From WHSW01 sp963767475 (GTDB lineage Bacteria > Actinomycetota > Thermoleophilia > Solirubrobacterales > 70-9), in assembly GCA_963767475.1 (NCBI GenBank), contig CAVYEI010000002.1:372001-436000 (forward strand): a stretch of 64,000 nt of DNA. The letters are read 5' to 3'. A program made the translations under genes and the position numbers. The notes under the pieces are model-generated. The model was not told where the DNA came from. It saw only the letters and a list, made by a program, of their open reading frames with translations, and did not search any database. Shown here piece by piece: positions 57,756-64,000 of this stretch; position 1 is the stretch's first letter, and the number at the start of each line of letters is the position of its first letter.

Positions 57756-58039
57756 CGGTTCTCCTTTTGGTCACGCCTGAGCCAGCGGTCCGTCAACGAC
57801 TCGAGCGGCCCGTTTTGCAGGTCGTGGAACTTGTAACGGCCCTCCCGTCGGCTCCTGACTAGCCCGGCTTCCTCAAGCACTTCGAGATGCTGCGAGATCG
57901 CTTGTCGCGTCATCGCGAGCTGATGCTTGGTCGCCAATCGAGAGCACAGCTCGAACAGGGTCTGTCCCTCCCGCTCTACGAGTTCGTCGAGGATCCGTCG
58001 TCTCGTGGGATCCGCCAGGGCCTTGAAGACGTCACCCAC
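57752..58039 (-). CDS. ArsR-family transcriptional regulator
   Basis: A 95-residue winged-helix protein (VFKALADPTRRRILDELVE, then LAMTRQAISQHLEVLEEAGLV and EGRYKFHDLQ). No metal-binding cysteines are visible at the usual sites, so the signal is probably not a heavy metal. GTG 58039 is preferred over ATG 58057 because the ATG overlaps the -10 element; the transcript would then be leaderless. It is coupled by ATGA to a VOC protein, which it likely controls. Confidence 0.9.
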   Translation of the reverse strand: MGDVFKALADPTRRRILDELVEREGQTLFELCSRLATKHQLAMTRQAISQHLEVLEEAGLVRSRREGRYKFHDLQNGPLESLTDRWLRRDQKENR

Positions 58040-58046
58040 AAGCACC

Positions 58047-58076
58047 AGTATAGGCAAGTCGTTGCTTGCCTGTCGG
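58047..58076 (-). promoter_or_regulatory. ArsR promoter with overlapping operator
   Basis: Minus-strand -10 TATACT (58052-58047) and -35 CCGACA (58076-58071) with 18 bp between. An inverted repeat GGCAAG/CTTGCC (58053-58070, 6-bp spacer) fills the spacer, a fitting ArsR operator for autorepression. Confidence 0.6.
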
Positions 58077-58093
58077 GCAGCATGAGCTACGGC

Positions 58094-59038
58094 CTAGCCG
58101 CCGAGCTGCGGGGTGCGCTTGGCGAATCCCTCCGCCGCGTCGAGGTCGAAGTCGCCGTGGTCGGAGCCGAGGCCGCCCGCCACCAGGGCGGCGGCGGCGT
58201 TGCCCAGCCGCGCCGCCGCGGCCCGGTCGTGACCGAGCGAGAGCCCGCGTAGGAAGCCGGCCGAGAAGGCGTCGCCGCAGCCGGTGGTGTCGACGACCTC
58301 GATCTCGAACGCCGGCACCCGCTGCGTTTGCTCGGCGTCGACCAACAGCGCGCCGTCGGCGCCGCAGGTCGCGGCGACGCAACCGACGCCGCGCTCGAGC
58401 AGGATGCGGCACCCGGACTCGAGATCCTCGGCGCCGGTGAAGGCGAGCACCTGCTCGTCGTTGGGGAGGAAGTAGTCGAGGTGCTCGAGCGCCGGGCCGA
58501 TCCACTCGAGCAGCAAGGGCTCGCCCGGCGCCAGCACATCGGCCGAGGTCACGGTGCCGTGCGCGCGGGCGCTGGTGAGTATCTCGGCCGCGGCCTCGCC
58601 GCCCATGAACTCCGGTCCGCCGAGGTGGAGATGGGTGGCGTCGGTAAAGATGTCGTGGTCGACGTCGGCAGCCCCGTAGCTCGCGTTGGCGCCGACCACG
58701 TGAAACGCCGGCCGGCTGCCGTCCGGTCGGATCGGGAGCACGCTCGCGGATGTCTGCAGGTCGTCGCGACGGACGAGCAGCGAGGTGTCGATCCCGGCTC
58801 GGTCGAGCAGGCCGACGAGCATCTCGCCGACCGCGTCGGTGCCGACGGCGCCGGCGCTGCGGACATCGGCGCCGAGCTTCGCCAGGGTCAGCGCCGTACC
58901 CCCGGCCGAGCCCGCGGCGGTGATCCGGATCTGCTCGACCAGCTCGCCGCCCTGGCCCTCGGGAATCTCTTCAACCGGGCGCACGAGCACATCGAGCACA
59001 TGCACGCCCATCGCCACCGCGCGCATCCGCGGCCTCAT
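58094..59038 (-). CDS. PfkB-family sugar/nucleoside kinase
   Basis: A 314-residue ribokinase-like protein with GGTALTLAKLGADV near the N-terminus and the C-terminal signature DTTGCGDAFSAGFLRGL (catalytic Asp, ATP anion hole). It phosphorylates a sugar or nucleoside. It overlaps the class II aldolase upstream by ATGA, so the two form a kinase-aldolase pair, as in 5-deoxyribose, ribulose or fuculose salvage; no isomerase is nearby. Confidence 0.88.
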   Translation of the reverse strand: MRPRMRAVAMGVHVLDVLVRPVEEIPEGQGGELVEQIRITAAGSAGGTALTLAKLGADVRSAGAVGTDAVGEMLVGLLDRAGIDTSLLVRRDDLQTSASVLPIRPDGSRPAFHVVGANASYGAADVDHDIFTDATHLHLGGPEFMGGEAAAEILTSARAHGTVTSADVLAPGEPLLLEWIGPALEHLDYFLPNDEQVLAFTGAEDLESGCRILLERGVGCVAATCGADGALLVDAEQTQRVPAFEIEVVDTTGCGDAFSAGFLRGLSLGHDRAAAARLGNAAAALVAGGLGSDHGDFDLDAAEGFAKRTPQLGG

Positions 59039-59694
59039 CCGGCCTCCCCCGCCGGCTTCGTGGTTCCGTAGCCGCGCTCGAGCGCTGCCGCCACCACCGC
59101 CGCTCGGGCGTCCTCATCCAGCGCCGTCGGCTCGCCGATCGCCTTCGCCCGCCAGTAGACGGTGCACGCCCACTCCAACAGCAGCGAGCTCTCGACCGCA
59201 GCGTCGACGTCGGCGGCGTAGGTGACCGCGCCGTGGTTGGCCATCAGCGCCGCGGTCCGGCCCTCGAGCGCCTTGGCGACCGCTCTCGCCAGCTCCGGGG
59301 TGCCGAAGGTCGCATATGGCACCACCCGCACGGTGCCGCCGAGCAGCAGCATCGAGTAGTGGACGCAGGGCAGCTCCTCGAGCACGCAGGAGAGCGCGGT
59401 CGCCATCGGCGCGTGGGTGTGGACGACGGCGCCGGCGTCGAAGCGCTCGTACACGCCGAGGTGAAGGTCGAGCTCGGAGGTCGGCTCGAGCTCACCCTCG
59501 ACCAGCGCACCGGAGCGTTCGATCACCGCCACCTGCGCCGGCTCGAGCTCGGCGAGCGCGGCCCCGGTAGGGGTGATCGCGACGAGCTCGCCGGCGGCGG
59601 CGCTGATGTTGCCGGCCGTGCCCAGCACGAGGCCCTCGCTCGCCAGCCGGCGAGCCGCCGCGGCGACCGCGCGGCGCTCGCTTTGCAGCCTCAT
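59035..59694 (-). CDS. Class II aldolase/adducin-type (FucA/AraD family)
   Basis: A 219-residue protein with LVLGTAGNISAAAGE at the start, the metal site VVHTHAPMATALSC and HYSMLLLGG, and NHGAVTYAAD with a third His. Conserved His residues for Zn2+ and a Glu/Asp base are present. It splits sugar phosphates such as fuculose-1-P, 5-deoxyribulose-1-P or ribulose-5-P epimer. It is the first gene of the two-gene operon with the PfkB kinase. Confidence 0.88.
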   Translation of the reverse strand: MRLQSERRAVAAAARRLASEGLVLGTAGNISAAAGELVAITPTGAALAELEPAQVAVIERSGALVEGELEPTSELDLHLGVYERFDAGAVVHTHAPMATALSCVLEELPCVHYSMLLLGGTVRVVPYATFGTPELARAVAKALEGRTAALMANHGAVTYAADVDAAVESSLLLEWACTVYWRAKAIGEPTALDEDARAAVVAAALERGYGTTKPAGEAG

Positions 59695-59784
59695 CGGCCG
59701 TCCTCGAGAGGTGCCACGCGGGCCATGCTAGTCGCCTCGATTTCGCCGGACGGTATGGCGCACGGGATCCGAGCAGTTGCCAAG

Positions 59785-61314
59785 ATGCCCGCCTTGTCCG
59801 GTGATCCAAACAGCACCGATAGCGGCGGCATTTCCCGTCGCCGGCTGCTCGGGAGCGGCGCTGCCGCCTCGGCGGGGGCCGTGCTCGCGTCGGTGCCCGG
59901 CGCCTCGGCCAGCCGCCATCACCCGCGCCGCAAGCGCACCCGCCGCGCCGAGGTCGCGATCGTCGGTGCCGGCTTCGCCGGCCTCACCGCCGCCCGGGAG
60001 CTGGAGCGCAAGGGGCACTCCGTGATCGTGCTCGAAGCCCGGGATCGCGTCGGCGGCCGCTGTCTCAACCACGACATCGGCGACGGCGAGATCACCGAGC
60101 GCGGCGGCACCTTCGCCGGGCCGACGCAGGACCACGTGATCGCGCTCGGAGAGGAGATGAACGTCGGCCTCTTCAACACCTACAACAGCGGCGACAACCA
60201 GTACATCGCCAACGGCTCGCGGCTGCGGTTCGCCGACACCGGCCCCACCGGCACGGCACCGCCCGACCCGGTGATCCTGCCCGACCTGGCCCTGGTCGTC
60301 GGCGACCTCGACCAGAAGTCGACCACGGTCCCCATCGATGCTCCGTGGACGGCGGCGAACGCCGCCGAGTGGGACGCGCAGACGCTCGAGCAGTACGTCG
60401 AGGCGAACGCGCTCACCCCCCAGTTCAAGGCGCTGGTCCCGATCGCCACGCGGCCGATCTTCGGCGCCGAGCCGCGCGAGGTCTCGCTGCTCTACACGCT
60501 GTTCTACATCGCCTCCTCGGGCAACGAGCAGAACCCGGGCACCTTCGAGCGCAACTTCAACACCCGCGACGGCGCCCAGATGTTCCGCTTCGCCGGCGGC
60601 TCGCAGCTGATCTGCGACCGGATCGCGCGCAAGCTCGGGCGCTCGATGGTGCTCGAATCGCCGGTGCGGCGGATCGTCCACAGCCGCCACGGGGTCACCG
60701 TCCACTCCGACCGCGTCAACGTCAAGGCCAAGCACGTGATCGTCGCCGTGCCGCCGGTGCTGACCGGCAAGATCGACTACGAGCCGGGCCTGCCCGACGA
60801 CCGGGTCGAGCTGATCGACCACTTTCCGCAGGGGACCCTGACCAAGGCGACGGTGGTTTACGACAAGCCCTTCTGGCGAGACGACGGGCTCTCGGGCCAG
60901 GTCCTCTATGACAAGGGGCCGGTCGCGGCGACCTTCGACGACTCGCCCGAGGACGCGAGCAAGGGCGTGATCTTCGGCTTCGTCGGCGGCGACCAGGCGC
61001 GCAGCTTCGCCAAGCTCTCGCCCAAGCAGCGCCGCAAGGCGGTGCTCGCCAACTACGTCGAGTTCTTCGGCCCGCAGGCGGCGAACCCGCAGCAGTACAT
61101 CGAGACGGTCTGGAAGCGCGAGACCTGGACCCGCGGCTGTCCCGTCGGGATCCCCGGCCTCGGTCAGATCGCCGCCCGCGGGCAGGCGCTGACGGCGCCC
61201 GTCGGGCGTATCCACTGGGCCGGGACCGAGACCTCGAACTACTGGGCCGGGTACATGGACGGCGCCGTGCGCTCGGGCGAGCGCGCCGCGGCCGAGGTGA
61301 TCGAGCAACTGTGA
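59785..61314 (+). CDS. Tat-exported flavin monoamine oxidase
   Basis: A 509-residue protein (start 59785; ATGs at 59755 and 59725 are alternatives). The Tat signal SRRRLLGSGAAASAGAV precedes the FAD-binding AIVGAGFAGLTAARELERKG and VIVLEARDRVGGRC. The C-terminal GRIHWAGTETSNYWAGYMDGAVRSG is the amine-oxidase FAD end, with the usual Cys that binds FAD covalently absent. It oxidises amines outside the cell, giving aldehyde, ammonia and peroxide. GTGA overlap couples it to the next gene. Confidence 0.9.
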   Translation: MPALSGDPNSTDSGGISRRRLLGSGAAASAGAVLASVPGASASRHHPRRKRTRRAEVAIVGAGFAGLTAARELERKGHSVIVLEARDRVGGRCLNHDIGDGEITERGGTFAGPTQDHVIALGEEMNVGLFNTYNSGDNQYIANGSRLRFADTGPTGTAPPDPVILPDLALVVGDLDQKSTTVPIDAPWTAANAAEWDAQTLEQYVEANALTPQFKALVPIATRPIFGAEPREVSLLYTLFYIASSGNEQNPGTFERNFNTRDGAQMFRFAGGSQLICDRIARKLGRSMVLESPVRRIVHSRHGVTVHSDRVNVKAKHVIVAVPPVLTGKIDYEPGLPDDRVELIDHFPQGTLTKATVVYDKPFWRDDGLSGQVLYDKGPVAATFDDSPEDASKGVIFGFVGGDQARSFAKLSPKQRRKAVLANYVEFFGPQAANPQQYIETVWKRETWTRGCPVGIPGLGQIAARGQALTAPVGRIHWAGTETSNYWAGYMDGAVRSGERAAAEVIEQL

Positions 61315-62363
61315 GGCGGCGTGGAGCGATGGTCGCGGCCGCCGCGCTGGCGGTGCTGGCGGTGCTCGCGCCGAGCGCCGGCGGCGATGCCCGGGTGCGC
61401 TTCGACACCGACGTCTTCGCCCTGATCCCGACCCCCGGCTTTCCGGCCCGCGCCTACGTCGCCCCCAACCATCGCGTCTACGAGGGCACCTACACGAACC
61501 CGAACGGCGACAGCGTCCCCTCGCGCGTGTTCGAGTACGCGCGCGACGGCACCCTGCTGCGCTCGTGGACGATCGCGGGCCAGGACCTGGCGGCCGACCA
61601 CGGCGTCCAGGTGGCGACCAGCGACGCCCGCGGCCGTCTGGTCTTGCTCGACAAGGCGCCCGCCCGGGTGCTGCTGCTCAACCCGCGCAGCGGCAAGCAG
61701 CGCCCCTACGCCACCTTCCCCTCCGAGGCGCTGCCCAACTACGCCGCCTGGGGCCGGCGCGGCGAGCTCTACGTCACCGACTACATCCACGCGACGATCT
61801 GGCGGGTGCCGCCGGGCGGCGGCGAGGCGACCGCGTGGCTGAGCGATACGCGCCTCAACGGGCTCGAGTTCGGGACCACCGGCATCGTGCTCACGGCCGA
61901 CCGCAACCGCCTGCTCGTCGCCCAGCAGAGCTCGGCCGGGCTCGGCGACGGCAACCCGGCGACCGGCAAGCTCTACGAGATCGCGATCGCCGCCGACGGC
62001 AGCCCCGGCGCGATCCGCACCGTCTGGGAGAGCGCGCCGCTGGACGCGCCGGACGGGTTCGCCATCGACACCGCGGGTCGCATCTACATCACCCTGCTGC
62101 TCTCCAACCAGATCGCCGTGATCGCTCCCGGCGGAACCGAGCTCGAGCGCTTCCCGACCAGCTCCGGTGGTGGCGAGAACGGCTCCGCGGTCCCCTTCGA
62201 CAGCCCGTCGAGCGCGATGTTCCTCGGCCGCCGGCTGATCGTCGCCAACCAGAGCTTTCTCGCCGCCGATCCCGCCCACCAGGCGATCCTCGACGTCTGG
62301 ATCGGCGTCCGCGGGGCGAAGGAGCTGATCCCGCGCCGCGCCGGGCTCGGCCCTCGGCGCTAG
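61311..62363 (+). CDS. Secreted SMP-30/gluconolactonase-like beta-propeller protein
   Basis: A 350-residue protein with signal peptide (about 1-28). Repeated beta-propeller blades include FEYARDGTLLRSW, RGRLVLLDKAPARVLLLN, GELYVTDYIHATIWRVPPGG, NGLEFGTTGIVLTADR and PDGFAIDTAGRIYITLL. The last two resemble the metal-binding blade motifs of SMP-30/Gnl lactonases. It overlaps the amine oxidase by GTGA and is co-translated; a sugar-lactone or ester substrate is possible. Confidence 0.8.
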   Translation: MRRRGAMVAAAALAVLAVLAPSAGGDARVRFDTDVFALIPTPGFPARAYVAPNHRVYEGTYTNPNGDSVPSRVFEYARDGTLLRSWTIAGQDLAADHGVQVATSDARGRLVLLDKAPARVLLLNPRSGKQRPYATFPSEALPNYAAWGRRGELYVTDYIHATIWRVPPGGGEATAWLSDTRLNGLEFGTTGIVLTADRNRLLVAQQSSAGLGDGNPATGKLYEIAIAADGSPGAIRTVWESAPLDAPDGFAIDTAGRIYITLLLSNQIAVIAPGGTELERFPTSSGGGENGSAVPFDSPSSAMFLGRRLIVANQSFLAADPAHQAILDVWIGVRGAKELIPRRAGLGPRR

Positions 62364-62421
62364 TCCCCAAGTCTTACGTCCCCTTGGGCCGGCGTTTAGG
62401 CGCGCCCGATTCGCTTAGGTC

Positions 62422-62619
62422 ATGGACGAACCAGGCAATCCCCCAGAGCAGACGGAGCCCGAGCGCGCGGTGGTCAAGCGCCGCTGGGCGATCCTCCCGG
62501 GCGCCGGAACCGCGGTGGTGGCGGTCGCCGCCGCGATCGCGCTCGGCGATCCCGCCGACCAGACCGACCAGGCCCACGATCCGAGCGGAGGCGATTCGCA
62601 AATCTCAGCCGAGGCATGA
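62422..62619 (+). CDS. Small single-helix membrane protein
   Basis: A 65-residue protein with an acidic/Pro-rich start, a basic stop-transfer (VVKRRW), one hydrophobic helix (about 25-42, AILPGAGTAVVAVAAAIAL) and an Asp/Gln-rich tail. Charge pattern suggests the tail lies outside. It stands 58 bp after the propeller gene and 13 bp before the acyltransferase. Function unknown. Confidence 0.5.
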   Translation: MDEPGNPPEQTEPERAVVKRRWAILPGAGTAVVAVAAAIALGDPADQTDQAHDPSGGDSQISAEA

Positions 62620-62632
62620 GACACTCGGCGCT

Positions 62633-64000
62633 GTGCGCCAGCTGACCAGCCTCGACGCCCAGTTCCTCGCGCTCGAGAACGCCCGCCAGAGCGGGCACGT
62701 CGGCGGGCTGGCGATCCTCGATCCGAGCACCACCCCGAGCGGCAAGCTCGAGCTCGCCGACGTCCAGCAGATGATCGCCGAGCGGCTGCCGCTGCTGCCG
62801 CCGATGCGCTGGCGCCTGGCCGAGGTCCCGTTCGGCCTCGACTACCCCTACTGGGTCGACGACCCCGACTTCGACCTCGACTTCCACGTCCGCGAGCTCG
62901 CCCTGCCGCCGCCGGGGACCGACGAGAAGCTCGCCGAACAGGTGGCGCGAATCGTCGCCCGGCCGCTCGACCGCGCCCGGCCGCTGTGGGAGCTGTATTT
63001 GATCCACGGGCTCGAGGACGGGTCGGTGGCGATGCTGACCAAGATCCATCACGCGGCCGTCGACGGCCTCTCCGGCGCCGAGATCATGGGCGTGCTCTTC
63101 GACCTCGAGCCGCAGGGCCGCGAGCTTCCCGACTCCGGCCGTGAGCGAAACGGCGAGCACCCGAGCGAGCTCGAGATGTTCGCCCGCGGGCTGTTCGGGC
63201 TGCCGCGCTACCCGGTGCGGATGCTGCGCTCGCTGCCGGCGCGCTGCCCAACCTCGACGAGACCCCGTTCGGGAACCTCCCCGGCGCCGAGACGATCGCC
63301 AAGGCCTCGGAGCGGCTGCGAAAGACGGTCCGCGGCGAGCGCGAGGGCGGCGAGCTCGAGCGCTCGACCCACAAGCCACCGCGGACCTCGTTCAACGGCC
63401 GCGTCTCACCTCACCGCCGCTTCGTCTTCGGGCAGATCCCGCTGGAGGAGGTGAAGGAGGTCAAGAACGCCCACGGATGCACCGTCAACGACGTCGTCGT
63501 CGCGATCTGCGCCGGCGCAGTCCGGCGCTGGCTGATCTCCCACACCGAGCTACCGGCCGACCCGCTGGTCGCCCAGATCCCGGTCTCGGTACGAAGCGAG
63601 GCCCAGCAGGGGACCTACGGCAACCGGATCATGCTGATGAGCGCGCCCGCTGTTCACCAACGTCGTCGATCCGGTCGAGCGGCTGCAGCAGACCCACGAG
63701 GCGCTCGCCTCGATGAAGAAGCGCCACCGCGCGATGCCCGCCGAGCTGCTCCAGGACGCCAACCATTTCATCCCCCCGGCGGTCTTCGCTCGCGCCGCCC
63801 GCGCCACCTTCAGCCTCGCCTCGAGCCAGCGCGGCCGGCCGACCTGGAACCTGGTGATCTCGAACGTCCCCGGCCCCCAGTTCCCCCTCTACTGCGCCGG
63901 CGCCGAGCTGAAGGCCAACTACCCGGTCTCGGTGGTCACCGACGGCATGGGCCTCAACATCACGGTGATGAGCTACAACGGCAGCATGGACATCGGCATC
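62633..64000 (+). CDS. Wax ester synthase/diacylglycerol acyltransferase, with two frameshifts and cut by window end
   Basis: Start GTG 62633. The N-terminal SLDAQFLALENARQSGHV and the catalytic KIHHAAVDGLSG (HHxxxDG) mark the WS/DGAT family, which makes wax esters or triacylglycerols. The reading frame changes near 63240 (one base lost in CCGGCGCG) and back near 63646 (one C gained in CCC), so LPNLDETPFG and NDVVVAICAGAV lie in a second frame and NVVDPVERL returns to the first. The two changes compensate each other, as expected from sequencing error. The C-terminal domain continues past the window (NLVISNVPGP, GMGLNITVMSYNG). Confidence 0.9.

Noticed and set aside
1..64000. CRISPR arrays, tRNA or rRNA genes, prophage or plasmid functions
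   Set aside because: No regularly spaced repeats, no tRNA-type GTTCGAATC arm and no replication or capsid proteins were seen on either strand.

Overview
The window is about 70% GC, densely coded on both strands, and rich in GTG/TTG starts and 4-bp start/stop overlaps. It looks like a chromosomal segment of a high-GC actinobacterium, most likely class Thermoleophilia (Solirubrobacterales or a relative). The grounds are the purA-dnaC-dnaB-rplI-rpsR-ssb-rpsF block, the exported protein with an N-terminal SYANVVATLALF segment (6400-7107), the RTX-like and DUF11-like secreted proteins, and a WS/DGAT acyltransferase. This placement is inference from family content, not from a marker-gene tree. No rRNA, tRNA, CRISPR array, prophage or plasmid function was seen. 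No gene-free stretch exceeds about 205 bp.

Layout. 1-5.4 kb: a minus-strand run with a cut DCC-family protein, a membrane/AhpD-like fusion with its TetR regulator, a secreted protein, an alpha/beta hydrolase, a membrane protein and a CBS-domain protein. 5.6-10.4 kb: small exported or hypothetical genes and a DUF2804-like protein. 10.4-16.4 kb: acyl-CoA carboxylase alpha chain, a large unknown polytopic membrane protein coupled to a 45-residue membrane microprotein, homocysteine methyltransferase, and a divergent glyoxalase/AraC pair. 16.4-22.3 kb: purA, a DnaC-like loader, dnaB, L9, S18, SSB and an S6 with a very long Ala/Pro tail. 22.4-25.2 kb: secreted proteins and a GNAT enzyme. 25.2-26.3 kb: a complete IS481-family element with intact ends and target duplication. 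26.3-29.1 kb: two glycosyltransferases of trehalose type (GT20 and TreT-like). 29.1-32.5 kb: a response regulator / histidine kinase / HtrA protease operon. 32.5-41.7 kb: an M28-like pseudopeptidase, a FlgM-like protein, thiL, a class A PBP, MscS, a HAD hydrolase, a CPBP protease, an L,D-transpeptidase and pyrE. 41.8-48.4 kb: enoyl-CoA hydratase, a K+ channel, a TetR/PotD-like/nitrilase group and a class III cyclase. 48.5-54.6 kb: a benzoylformate-decarboxylase-like enzyme with a FAD/Fe-S 2-hydroxyacid dehydrogenase, then PhoD. 54.6-59.7 kb: a GGDEF protein, an AlkA-Ogt-Ada(Zn) alkylation-repair operon, an ArsR/glyoxalase operon and a PfkB kinase/class II aldolase operon. 59.8-64 kb: a Tat-exported amine oxidase, a beta-propeller protein, a small membrane protein and a WS/DGAT acyltransferase cut by the window end.

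Points most worth attention: (i) a five-copy hairpin repeat at gene ends that supplies stop codons to minus-strand genes and in one case is translated in frame; (ii) an IS481 element inserted between two convergent stop codons, with a hairpin that hides its transposase ribosome-binding site; (iii) the Ala/Pro extension of S6; (iv) the domains of an Ada/AlkA protein separated into three overlapping genes; (v) a 13-helix membrane protein with conserved-looking His/Asp clusters plus a microprotein; (vi) six one-base frameshifts in five genes, including purA and dnaB, which most simply are assembly errors and should be checked before any of these genes is called broken.
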